A stretch of DNA of 35,171 nt from a virus. The notes under the pieces were generated by a model. That model was given only the letters and a program-made list of their open reading frames with translations. It did no database searches and was not told the origin of the DNA. The DNA lies in the IMG/VR virus record IMGVR_UViG_3300042923_000451, positions 1 through 35,171 of that record; one strand, written 5' to 3'. Of the stretch, positions 22,611 to 29,852 are shown in pieces (position 1 is the first letter of the stretch; each line of letters begins with the position of its first letter). The position numbers were made by a program, and so were the translations under genes.

Positions 22611-22710
22611 ATCTGAAAATTAACCATAATGCTGTTATCCATATTGCCAAGCTGACCATTGTTCCGAACGCTAACCCTCTCCAGAAGTTCAACCCGTCAT
22701 CATTATCCAT
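22609..22710 (-). CDS. 33-residue membrane peptide
   Basis: Begins MDNDDGLNFWRGLAFGTMVS and continues as one long hydrophobic helix (LAIWITALWLIF). The acidic N-terminus and single membrane span resemble other small phage membrane peptides. Its ATG overlaps the stop of the upstream acidic protein (TAATG), so translation is coupled. No family is recognised. Confidence 0.55.
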   Translation of the reverse strand: MDNDDGLNFWRGLAFGTMVSLAIWITALWLIFR

Positions 22711-23249
22711 TAGGAAACTTCATCCATCAGACCACCAAGTTCATCTTCTTCAAGTGCATGGTCTGCGTTTGAATGTTCGAATACACCATCTGCCAATTCG
22801 TCTGCAATTTCATCCACCATTTCATCCAACGCTTCCTGGATCGCTTCGCCCAACGGCTGCTCTTGCTCGTCCAATTCTTCTTGTTCTCTCTCCTCCTGAG
22901 ACACTTCACTTTCCATTGATTCGATTTCCAATTCATCAGTACTTGGTTCACCATCAAGTTTGGAGTCCACATCATCAATATTCATTTGAACAGCATTAAC
23001 CGTTCCATCACTAGCGACTTTATAAGAACCTCTTGTTTTGTCATCCGGTGTGTAGTCGCCTTCTTCATCGTAGTCATCAATGTCGGCTTGTGCACTACTG
23101 ATAACCACAAAACCTGTTCCTGCTGCCGCGATATTGATAAGGGCAAGTTTTTGTGCGTCCGAAAGGTCACCTTTGATTACGAGAGGCAAGGTTGTTTCTT
23201 TTGCTCCGAATTTCAAGTCCTTGAATCCTACTTTTACAGTTGTTTTCAT
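22710..23249 (-). CDS. Acidic early protein, 179 residues
   Basis: Unknown. The N-terminal 60 residues (MKTTVKVGFKDLKFGAKETT, then 'LPLVIKGDLSDAQKLALINIAAAGTGFVVISS') have a compact beta-alpha pattern; the remainder is extremely acidic (Glu/Asp/Gln repeats such as EEREQEELDEQEQPLGEAIQ). Such acidic tails occur in phage DNA mimics and in proteins that bind basic partners, so an anti-defence or nucleoid-protein-binding role is possible, without proof. The start is ATG after AAAAGGAGCT, directly downstream of a 48-residue ORF. Confidence 0.7.
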   Translation of the reverse strand: MKTTVKVGFKDLKFGAKETTLPLVIKGDLSDAQKLALINIAAAGTGFVVISSAQADIDDYDEEGDYTPDDKTRGSYKVASDGTVNAVQMNIDDVDSKLDGEPSTDELEIESMESEVSQEEREQEELDEQEQPLGEAIQEALDEMVDEIADELADGVFEHSNADHALEEDELGGLMDEVS

Positions 23250-23255
23250 TGGTTT

Positions 23256-23402
23256 TTAGCTCCTTTTATTTGTTTTTGGGTAGTCAACACCGTATCTGCT
23301 TTTCCATTCTGCCTTGCATTCTTCAACGAATTTTCCTTTTTCTATCAGTAATCTAAGTTGCATTTCTGCTAGGGTATGGAAAACATTCAGATCATCCTTC
23401 AT
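23256..23402 (-). CDS. Small helical protein, 48 residues
   Basis: ATG at 23402, two bases after the methyltransferase stop codon, with a purine-rich stretch only inside that gene. The product begins MKDDLNVFHTLAEMQLRLLI and ends 'EWKSRYGVDYPKTNKRS'. It is charged and helical and has no known family. The stop lies six bases before the next ATG, so it looks like a true operon member. Confidence 0.55.
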   Translation of the reverse strand: MKDDLNVFHTLAEMQLRLLIEKGKFVEECKAEWKSRYGVDYPKTNKRS

Positions 23403-23404
23403 AA

Positions 23405-24880
23405 CTACACTAATTGCATATCAAGTTGATGTTGCGCCTTGTAAGGCAGCCCGGATTTGCATAACTCCGGTAGATTAGAACGGACCAAAGCTTCAGCGAA
23501 CGTGGGCGGTACTGAATTTCCGCAACGTGCCACTTGTGCTGTTTTAGGATACTGTTTTCCGTCTGCATCCCGGTCAATGATGTATTCGGGTGGGAACCCT
23601 TGTGCAGCGAATAGCTCATGTGGTTCAAGCATCCTCATGCCTATGTCACTGATATGGTAGCTTTCACCTTTTACCGTAACCAACCCGAATCGGTCCTTCG
23701 TTGTGACGGTGTGTAATGGCTCGTTGCAATCACTCCCAATGCTGGCACCGTAGTAGCTTGTAAGGAACGCTCTGACCTCTCCGAAATTGTTACCACCGGC
23801 AGTTACTGTATGCATAGGTTTTTCTAAGCTGCATCCATACTCTTGCCCTTTAAACTTCACAAGATGACTGGTGACTAAGGCGTTATGATCTACAGTGGTT
23901 ATGGTTGATAATGGCTCATTAATATCGTTACCGGGACCTGTGTAGTTCCCTCCGTAGTGTTTGGCGAGAAAGGCTGCAACTAATCCGTATCTGTTTGATG
24001 TGTCTAAAGTGAGCAGCGGTCTGTCCAACGTTTGCCCTCTGACTTCACTATTTGCTGTTTCGCTGTGATACTGGACCAAGAATGGAGCTGCCTGTTTCTC
24101 ACTCAACACAAATGGTTCTGGATTATCAATGACGAATTTTTGTATTCCTCTTGCGATTCGGCGCAATGTATTGTCTGCTAATGGTTTTGCTCGTTCGAAG
24201 ATACTCGGGCATTTCAGCGACCAGTCAATGATCTCCCCAGCCGTTCTCCACGGCTTTAATCGCTTGGCTGTAACCGGAAGTGTCTTAGGGTCTCCGTGTG
24301 TCGGTTCAGGCCATGTAATCGGCTTACCATCACAACGCGCCACCATGAAAAACCTTTTTCGTATCGTTGGGGCTCCATAATCACAAGCTCGAAGTTCTTT
24401 CCAATCCACTTCGTACCCTTGACGTTTAAGAGCATTGACGAATGTTCGAAATGTGCGCCCCTTTTGTTTCGGGTCCGGGTATCCGTCCTTAATGGGCCCC
24501 CAGGTAACAAATTCCTCTACGTTTTCTAACATGATGACTCTCGGTCTTACAGTAGCTGCCCATCGTAACGCTACCCAAGCAAGCCCTCTGATTGCCTTTT
24601 GTACTGGTTTACCACCTTTGGCCTTAGAAAAGTGTTTGCAATCAGGTGATAGCCAGCAAAGAGCAACCGGCGAACCTCCCGCAACCCTACGTGGGTCAAT
24701 GTCCCATACCGATTCACAATAATGTTCTGTTTCTGGATGGTTGGCCTTGTGCATGGCTATGGCAGCAGGATCGTGGTTAATTGCAATATCTACGCTGCGG
24801 CCTATTGCCAGTTCAATGCCGGTACTAGCTCCACCACCCCCGGCAAAATTATCAACAATAAGTTCCCTCAGAAGCTGCAC
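23405..24880 (-). CDS. C5-cytosine DNA methyltransferase
   Basis: A 491-residue m5C methyltransferase. Motif I is 'NFAGGGGASTG' (residues 11-21, AdoMet binding), motif IV 'SPDCKHFSKAKGG' with the catalytic Cys81 (the usual PPCQ is here PDCK), motif VI ENV (119-121), motif VIII 'GAPTIRKRFFMVA', and motifs IX-X near 'VARCGNSVPPTFAEAL'. The target-recognition region (about residues 270-400) carries repeated units of the form PL-x-T-(V/I/L)-T-T. No restriction enzyme is adjacent, so it is a solitary phage enzyme that probably shields phage DNA from host restriction. The start is GTG. Confidence 0.93.
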   Translation of the reverse strand: MQLLRELIVDNFAGGGGASTGIELAIGRSVDIAINHDPAAIAMHKANHPETEHYCESVWDIDPRRVAGGSPVALCWLSPDCKHFSKAKGGKPVQKAIRGLAWVALRWAATVRPRVIMLENVEEFVTWGPIKDGYPDPKQKGRTFRTFVNALKRQGYEVDWKELRACDYGAPTIRKRFFMVARCDGKPITWPEPTHGDPKTLPVTAKRLKPWRTAGEIIDWSLKCPSIFERAKPLADNTLRRIARGIQKFVIDNPEPFVLSEKQAAPFLVQYHSETANSEVRGQTLDRPLLTLDTSNRYGLVAAFLAKHYGGNYTGPGNDINEPLSTITTVDHNALVTSHLVKFKGQEYGCSLEKPMHTVTAGGNNFGEVRAFLTSYYGASIGSDCNEPLHTVTTKDRFGLVTVKGESYHISDIGMRMLEPHELFAAQGFPPEYIIDRDADGKQYPKTAQVARCGNSVPPTFAEALVRSNLPELCKSGLPYKAQHQLDMQLV

Positions 24881-24886
24881 CGGCTT

Positions 24887-25411
24887 TCACTTCCCCTTCC
24901 CCTTGCACACCGCTTCAATCACTTCAAGCTGATATTTAGCAATGTCCAGTTGCAACATGAAGTTGTTAACCCGCCATATGTTCAGAGCAATGCGGGCCAT
25001 AACATATGCATCCCTAACATTGTCGCTGCTGTGTTCAAATCCCCACTTCTTGAAGATGGGAAGAACCATTTCATCTTTCTTCGTGTTCCCTTTGCCCGTT
25101 GCGTATTTCTTAACCGCTGAAGGCGCAATTTCGTAGAAACTAAGAATTTTTCTGTATAGAGAATTGCGGATTCCGTGACCAATTCCATACTGGACGCTTA
25201 CACCTTGTCCCTTTGCACCAAATGCGAACCCTTCTAGTGCAATCACATCTTCTGGTTGAATGTGGTCCATAACTTCATCAAGCAGCGTGACCATTCTTTT
25301 TGGATCTTGGGAGCCTACACCAGTTAGTTCCTTTGCTCTCAGAACGTTACCTTGTTGATCAAGGGCAACGAAACCAGTTTTTGTTGACGGGTCCAATCCT
25401 ACAAAGCGCAT
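24887..25411 (-). CDS. RuvC-like Holliday junction resolvase
   Basis: About 174 residues with an RNase H fold. The acidic residues expected in RuvC-type resolvases are visible: Asp7 (FVGLDPSTKTG), Glu60 (VIALEGFAFG), and Asp130 and Asp134 (SSDNVRDAYVMA). It would resolve branched DNA before packaging. The ATG at 25411, behind GAGGTGAAAGGA, is preferred over one at 25438. The coding sequence contains an exact operator-like palindrome (25130-25146). Confidence 0.85.
   Translation of the reverse strand: MRFVGLDPSTKTGFVALDQQGNVLRAKELTGVGSQDPKRMVTLLDEVMDHIQPEDVIALEGFAFGAKGQGVSVQYGIGHGIRNSLYRKILSFYEIAPSAVKKYATGKGNTKKDEMVLPIFKKWGFEHSSDNVRDAYVMARIALNIWRVNNFMLQLDIAKYQLEVIEAVCKGKGK
25130..25146. promoter_or_regulatory. 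Operator-like palindrome inside the RuvC-like gene, site D
   Basis: TTCGTAG-AAA-CTAAGAA, identical over 17 bases to site B at 490-506, yet inside a coding sequence and far from a promoter. This is the situation of 'stoperators' in mycobacteriophage L5, where bound repressor halts elongation. Confidence 0.6.
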
Positions 25412-25416
25412 TCCTT

Positions 25417-25677
25417 TCACCTCTTTCTCCAACTCCATTGGCTTCCAATGCTTAGTTCATGCCCTTTGGTTCCACTTTCTTCAATGTTCCGCTTGCGCTG
25501 CTTTGAAATTTTCTTCCCAATATCAGGGCTGATTTTACCGGCCTTTTCAAGATGACTTCCAACCGTGTCAATGGAGATGCCTAGCAACTTAGCGATTTCA
25601 ACCCGTGAAGAATCCCGATGCAGATACAGAGTGACTATTTTCATCGTTAGGCTGAAGGTTTTAAACTTGGGCTTCAT
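25417..25677 (-). CDS. Small HTH protein
   Basis: An 86-residue basic protein with a clear helix-turn-helix in the middle ('SRVEIAKLLGISIDTVGSHLEKAGKI', residues about 24-49, quoted only as the key helices) of the LuxR/sigma-4 or resolvase type, followed by a Lys/Arg-rich tail. It may be a small regulator or a DNA-binding accessory of recombination. Its end is close to the RuvC start, and its ATG lies behind GAGAGAAGGG. Confidence 0.7.
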   Translation of the reverse strand: MKPKFKTFSLTMKIVTLYLHRDSSRVEIAKLLGISIDTVGSHLEKAGKISPDIGKKISKQRKRNIEESGTKGHELSIGSQWSWRKR

Positions 25678-25910
25678 GCCCTTCTCTCCCAGGGTGTAAG
25701 GTGACGAATTTTGTTGTAGTGCTTCCGGTCATTTTGCGTTTTGATTGGTGCACCTTCATGATGCTTGTTCAAGTAAAAAGCCATCGTTTCTGCTTCAATC
25801 AAATCCCGATGATGAAAACACACATCAACCAACGCCCAAGACGTACCGGCATGTCTTGTGCATTCAGGATAGTTGCAAGGTGTTAGCACGAAGCGTACAG
25901 GCTGTTTCAT
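25674..25910 (-). CDS. Small Cys/His protein, 78 residues
   Basis: Begins MKQPVRFVLTPCNYPECTRH. Cys12, Cys17, Cys31 and the following His-His (CFHH) could bind zinc. The C-terminal part is basic. Overlaps of four bases on both sides show it is part of the operon. No function is known to me. Confidence 0.7.
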   Translation of the reverse strand: MKQPVRFVLTPCNYPECTRHAGTSWALVDVCFHHRDLIEAETMAFYLNKHHEGAPIKTQNDRKHYNKIRHLTPWERRA

Positions 25911-26236
25911 TCTGTATCCACCCGCCTTATGCTGTCCTCTGGTCTAAAGCCATCCGGGAATCGTTTCTTCAGCTTTTCAATATTCTTTGCAGCAATATCT
26001 TCAAGATTTAAACCAAGAATTGTCGCTGTTCCGGAAAGATACCAAAGAACGTCACCAAGTTCTTTTTCGTATTCTTCAAGCGAAACGCTGTGCCCGTGAA
26101 ACACCGATTTCTTAGTTAGTTCTGCGACTTCCCCTGCTTCACCGCACAAACCCAAACACATGTTTAAACCAACTAAAGTCACATCCAAATTGGGAATAGT
26201 TCTCTTTGCAAGATGCTGGTATTCGTTCATCTTCAT
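25907..26236 (-). CDS. MazG-like nucleotide pyrophosphohydrolase
   Basis: A 109-residue all-alpha NTP pyrophosphatase. The metal-binding pattern is ExxE (Glu33, Glu36 in 'CGEAGEVAELT') and ExxD (Glu59, Asp62 in 'KELGDVLWYLSG'). Such phage enzymes hydrolyse (d)NTPs, or lower (p)ppGpp signalling through nucleotide pools, during DNA synthesis. The start is ATG after AAAGGAGAGTG. Its neighbours are DNA metabolism genes. Confidence 0.88.
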   Translation of the reverse strand: MKMNEYQHLAKRTIPNLDVTLVGLNMCLGLCGEAGEVAELTKKSVFHGHSVSLEEYEKELGDVLWYLSGTATILGLNLEDIAAKNIEKLKKRFPDGFRPEDSIRRVDTE

Positions 26237-26529
26237 CTGGTTTCACTCTCCTTTTTCAATTGTTCAACCTGGGCAATCAAAATGGCATTTTCATTTTTCA
26301 AAAAGTGGTTTTCAGAAGCCATTCTTTCACATTTGATCTGGATAGCCATAAGATAGTGCATTTGGTCAACGTTCTCCTGAACAGCATGTTCAACCAGTTC
26401 TTTGAACGTCCACGAAGATGGGGTTAGGGGTTCCGGGTACTTGGCTTCACCCTTTTCAATCTGCTGCAATTGAATGATTTGCCATAAACGCCGCGCTGAT
26501 CGATACAGATGGTGTTTGATTTCGTCCAA
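26233..26529 (-). CDS. Hypothetical helical protein, 98 residues
   Basis: The TTG at 26529, eight bases after AGGAGG, is preferred over an ATG at 26622 that would overlap the previous gene by 80 bases. The protein begins MDEIKHHLYRSARRLWQIIQ and ends with a Lys/Glu coiled coil ('ENHFLKNENAILIAQVEQLK'). No family is recognised. It overlaps the MazG-like gene by four bases. Confidence 0.65.
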   Translation of the reverse strand: MDEIKHHLYRSARRLWQIIQLQQIEKGEAKYPEPLTPSSWTFKELVEHAVQENVDQMHYLMAIQIKCERMASENHFLKNENAILIAQVEQLKKESETR

Positions 26530-26542
26530 CGTGTTTTCCTCC

Positions 26543-26836
26543 TCAGATTTTTCTTGCAAGTTTCCGCGCAATGTAGAGCCGTGCCCTTTTTCTGTCGATT
26601 CCTTCAGCAACCAGGAAATCAACGATTTGTGTCAAGAAGTGCTTCAGGTTGGCAAGCTTCTTCTCTGCTTCGCGGTTGTTCTCGTACCAAATCACATCAA
26701 GCAAATTTTTCTTTCTTCGTCTTCTCCTTCGCTGAAGCTCCCGACAAGCTGCGTACTTCAATTCCAGTTCACATGGTTCACGAAGGGCTATTTGGGCTAG
26801 TTGCTGTTTGGTTGCACCACTCAACGTACTGAGCAT
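26543..26836 (-). CDS. Hypothetical basic protein, 97 residues
   Basis: Strongly basic, with a run of Arg/Lys (LQRRRRRRKKNLLDVIW, residues about 35-50) followed by helices. It may bind nucleic acid. It begins inside the upstream small gene (59-base overlap) with ATG; a nearby TTG is an alternative start. No family is recognised. Confidence 0.6.
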   Translation of the reverse strand: MLSTLSGATKQQLAQIALREPCELELKYAACRELQRRRRRRKKNLLDVIWYENNREAEKKLANLKHFLTQIVDFLVAEGIDRKRARLYIARKLARKI

Positions 26837-27002
26837 GTCTATAGCGGTTCACCTCTCGTTCAGTGACAGTGTAGACCTTCATGATGTGTTCCCGTTCTTC
26901 CAGGGGCATATCAACTGCTAATGGATGATCTAACTGTTCAGCCTTATCAGTCAGATATTTCAAGGCTTTTTGATACTGTTCTTCAGTTTCAATACGCTTC
27001 AT
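26778..27002 (-). CDS. Hypothetical protein, 74 residues
   Basis: Begins MKRIETEEQYQKALKYLTDK; helical and charged, of a kind common near phage helicase genes, without a known function. Its ribosome-binding site (AAGGTG) touches the perfect operator palindrome at 27012-27028, so the phage repressor could block its transcription. Confidence 0.7.
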   Translation of the reverse strand: MKRIETEEQYQKALKYLTDKAEQLDHPLAVDMPLEEREHIMKVYTVTEREVNRYRHAQYVEWCNQTATSPNSPS

Positions 27003-27011
27003 GGAAACACC

Positions 27012-27028
27012 TTCTTAGAAACTAAGAA
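27012..27028. promoter_or_regulatory. Perfect operator palindrome, site E
   Basis: TTCTTAG-AAA-CTAAGAA is the only copy with both half-sites exactly complementary and defines the consensus. It lies in the 48-base gap between the helicase stop and the next ATG, overlapping the edge of that gene's ribosome-binding site. Confidence 0.7.
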
Positions 27029-27050
27029 TATTTGTACATGCTTTGGCATA

Positions 27051-28403
27051 TCATTTCTTAACGGTGGGCTTGTCCAACTCTTCATAGCGCTGCATCCACC
27101 ACTTGAACGCATACCTGAAGCGATTTGTGCCAACGTTCCTGCCTTTTGCAAAGATGCTGTGAATCAGCTTGCCACCGTCAATCTTGTCTTTCGGATCATG
27201 CCATAGGAACTCCACCACATCTGCGTCTTGCTCAATATTGCCCGATTCCTTCAGGTCTGAAAGCTTCGGTTCTTCGCGGTTCTCGCTTTCCCGTTTCAAT
27301 TGGGCTAGGAAAACGAACACCAATTTCATTTGTCGGGCAATCGTCTTGGCTTCACGGGTGACCCGTCCTATTGCTTGGTCCCTGTTCTCGTTTGGCTTTT
27401 GTATGATGTTCATGATTTGTAGATAGTCCACCAATATTGCAGCAATCTTCCCGTGCGATTTCATGAACTGCTTTGCTGTGGATCTAATTTCATCAATTGT
27501 CACACCGGCTGAATCTTGGACGTAGATGGGCAAACCTTCAAGTTCATCATAGGCTGCGTCAATCTTTTCCTGCTCCTTATCTGTAAACCCATTTTCCCCG
27601 CCTTTGTTAATCAAGCGGTTATAGTTGACACCTGAGATGCATGAGACTATACGGTCTTTCAGTTCGTCTTCATCCATCTCCTGAGAGTAGACAAGGACAC
27701 AACCACCGTCCGGATTATGTTTGGCTATACCATACGCAAGCTGAAGCATCTTAGCTGTCTTTCCTACTCCCGGCCTTCCTGCAAGTATATACAGCCAACC
27801 GCGCCACATTTGCGCCCAATCGTCAAACTGTTTGAAGCCCGTTAATAGCTTTTGCGCTTTGCTTTTTAGATGATCCATATATTTCTTACGGGTTTCCTTG
27901 AAACTCTGCATCTTACCGCTTTTCTTGGGCCTGAGACTGAAAACCTTATCTTCAATTTCACTGAAGTATTGTTCTTCGTCTTCAAACTCGCCTTTTTCAG
28001 AAAGAACCCTTAGTTCCCCTGAGACTATAAAACCTCTACGGCGCAATGCTTTAAACCGAACAATTTTGGCATAATGCTCAACGTTAGCAGCTGTAGGGCA
28101 ACTATTGGCCAGTTCCGATAAGTACGCAACTCCACCAATGCCTTCAAGCTTCTTGTAAGAATGGAACGCTTCAGTAATGGTTATCAAGTCAATCGGCTTG
28201 TTCAACTCGTTCATGTACCGCATGACACTGAAAATCTCTTCATGCTTCTTAATATGAAAGTCTCGGGGTTCCAGAAAAGGAATACTATCCAATGCATTGT
28301 TGTCCAAAAGTACAGCACCTAAAACGGATTGTTCAGCCGCTACGTCAATTAAGTCTGTCGGAACCTCATTCATCATAAATGAATTGTTCTGTGTCTGGAT
28401 CAT
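27051..28403 (-). CDS. Replicative DNA helicase (DnaB-like)
   Basis: A 450-residue hexameric helicase of the DnaB family. The N-terminal domain (residues about 18-120, 'AAEQSVLGAVLLDNNALDSI') is followed by a linker and a RecA-type domain with Walker A GRPGVGKT (209-216) and Walker B 'AAILVDYLQIM' (Asp326), plus the 'QLKRESENREEPKLSDLKES' region. It unwinds phage DNA at the fork. It follows the initiator gene with a 38-base overlap; the start is an ATG just behind GAGAAGGAC, and a later ATG pair (28371-28376) cannot be excluded. Confidence 0.93.
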   Translation of the reverse strand: MIQTQNNSFMMNEVPTDLIDVAAEQSVLGAVLLDNNALDSIPFLEPRDFHIKKHEEIFSVMRYMNELNKPIDLITITEAFHSYKKLEGIGGVAYLSELANSCPTAANVEHYAKIVRFKALRRRGFIVSGELRVLSEKGEFEDEEQYFSEIEDKVFSLRPKKSGKMQSFKETRKKYMDHLKSKAQKLLTGFKQFDDWAQMWRGWLYILAGRPGVGKTAKMLQLAYGIAKHNPDGGCVLVYSQEMDEDELKDRIVSCISGVNYNRLINKGGENGFTDKEQEKIDAAYDELEGLPIYVQDSAGVTIDEIRSTAKQFMKSHGKIAAILVDYLQIMNIIQKPNENRDQAIGRVTREAKTIARQMKLVFVFLAQLKRESENREEPKLSDLKESGNIEQDADVVEFLWHDPKDKIDGGKLIHSIFAKGRNVGTNRFRYAFKWWMQRYEELDKPTVKK

Positions 28404-29205
28404 GTCCTTCTCTCACCCACTCGTCAAATTTTTCTTGCCGTTTTCGGGCTGCAATTTCCGGATCTCTTGGCTTGCTGTTTGGCTGGATGCCCGTTCGCGC
28501 CTTTTGGTTCAGATATCCTTCAAACTTGTTCCCAAAGAGCGTTTCAGGCCGTAAATACTGCGCCATATCCGTTCCCATCCATTCGGCTGATTTGTTGTCA
28601 ACCACTGTCTTGAAGTCATCCAATCGGAAGCCTTGCCGCCAACGTGCCCGGATAAGAGTCTTTGTTGCAGGAGTTGTGGAACGATACTTTGCAGAACACT
28701 TCTGATTCAGATAAGAGATAATTTCCACATACGGCAACGGGTTTTCTTCATCTTGCTGTTCTTCGTGAATGTCTTCGTCACCATCGTCCAGTTCTTCAGC
28801 AGCCGTTTCGGAAAGAGGAAACTTTTCCTTTTGGCTGAGATTGATGAACAACCGTTTGAAGTCTTCATTTTTGATGGTCTTCAACTCTTTGACAATGCAA
28901 GACTGAATTTTAGGGCTGAATATAGGGTTGAACTTCAGCCAGTTCAGAAGCATGATTTCACGGGTTGTCGGATCAAATAGAATCTTTTTATCCCTCATGA
29001 AATGATTTAAAAGTTCATCGACCTTTTCCTTTGTAAGCCCCGTTTCAATCACGGCAAACCGCATTGAAAGTTCATAGATACCGCATTGTGTTGTCTTGTT
29101 ATTGGTCATAAGGTAAAGATAAAACAACCGATGATCTGGGCTTTCCAGTTCGATGATATAAGGGTCCTGCCAGAAGCTAACGTGTACTTGTCTGAATACT
29201 GCCAT
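28366..29205 (-). CDS. Phage replication initiator (winged helix plus phage C-terminal domain)
   Basis: About 279 residues. The N-terminal 100 residues ('FRQVHVSFWQDPYIIELESP', 'DHRLFYLYLMTNNKTTQCGIYE') form the winged-helix part typical of phage replisome organisers. The C-terminus 'IISYLNQKCSAKYRSTTPAT' and 'FKTVVDNKSAEWMGTDMAQY' is the conserved phage domain (Phg_2220_C type), linked by an acidic spacer (about residues 135-155). It binds the origin and loads the helicase encoded next. The ATG at 29205, nine bases after AAAGG, is preferred over the one at 29214. Confidence 0.88.
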   Translation of the reverse strand: MAVFRQVHVSFWQDPYIIELESPDHRLFYLYLMTNNKTTQCGIYELSMRFAVIETGLTKEKVDELLNHFMRDKKILFDPTTREIMLLNWLKFNPIFSPKIQSCIVKELKTIKNEDFKRLFINLSQKEKFPLSETAAEELDDGDEDIHEEQQDEENPLPYVEIISYLNQKCSAKYRSTTPATKTLIRARWRQGFRLDDFKTVVDNKSAEWMGTDMAQYLRPETLFGNKFEGYLNQKARTGIQPNSKPRDPEIAARKRQEKFDEWVREGHDPDTEQFIYDE

Positions 29206-29383
29206 TTTCACCATCCTTTCTCACCATAATTATGAACGGTCTTTCAAATCGCACCGGCTTATTGTTGGGGTAGCTCTTGCCGATGTACCAGGCAACCTTT
29301 GCCCTGAATGCGTCTTTGTCGGGGAGAAGGTTCCAAATGGCTTCAGCAAGAAGGATCTTACTTTCCGGTTGGTCCTCGGTCAT
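29177..29383 (-). CDS. Hypothetical protein, 68 residues
   Basis: Begins MTEDQPESKILLAEAIWNLL. Its start overlaps the YopX stop (ATGA) and its end overlaps the initiator gene by about 29 bases. The ribosome-binding site is poor, so it may depend on translational coupling. No family is recognised. Confidence 0.6.
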   Translation of the reverse strand: MTEDQPESKILLAEAIWNLLPDKDAFRAKVAWYIGKSYPNNKPVRFERPFIIMVRKDGENGSIQTSTR

Positions 29384-29838
29384 TGTAGCAATTCAGGGTT
29401 CTCATAGATATTTCCGATGACTTCACAACGGTATCCTGCAACGCTTTTGTACTGGTTCGAAATATTGGTTTCATCTGTTTCTTCTGAGTAGCAGAGCGGA
29501 CTTTTCATACAAACACCTTTACTGGCTGTGATAACAACAGACCCGATGTGATGCCCGTCAAAAGTCATATAAGTTCCATCGTGAACATTACCGCGTTCGA
29601 TATGATAGGTTTGTTTAAGTATGTCACCCTCATAAATTTCATTGCCGTTCTTGTCCTTTAAGCCTGTGTATTGCATGAGTTCAAAGTTTAATGTCCCTTG
29701 TTCTTCACCACCAAAGGAAGTCAAGTAATCGAAAGCGAAATCGAATCCTTCATCTCGGCTGTACGATAAACTCAGATGTTCATGCTCAACCATTTTATTT
29801 TCCAAAGTGAACCATGCCCGAAACTTAATCTCCCGCAT
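29380..29838 (-). CDS. YopX family protein
   Basis: A 152-residue YopX-type protein: 'MREIKFRAWFTLENKMV' at the start, 'LMQYTGLKDKNGNEIYEGDI' in the middle and 'YRCEVIGNIYENPELLQ' at the end are the family signature. The function of YopX proteins is not established. The ATG at 29838 follows TTAAGGAGGG; the longer frame to 29937 lies within the neighbouring gene. Confidence 0.92.
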   Translation of the reverse strand: MREIKFRAWFTLENKMVEHEHLSLSYSRDEGFDFAFDYLTSFGGEEQGTLNFELMQYTGLKDKNGNEIYEGDILKQTYHIERGNVHDGTYMTFDGHHIGSVVITASKGVCMKSPLCYSEETDETNISNQYKSVAGYRCEVIGNIYENPELLQ

Positions 29839-29852
29839 CTTTACAACCCTCC

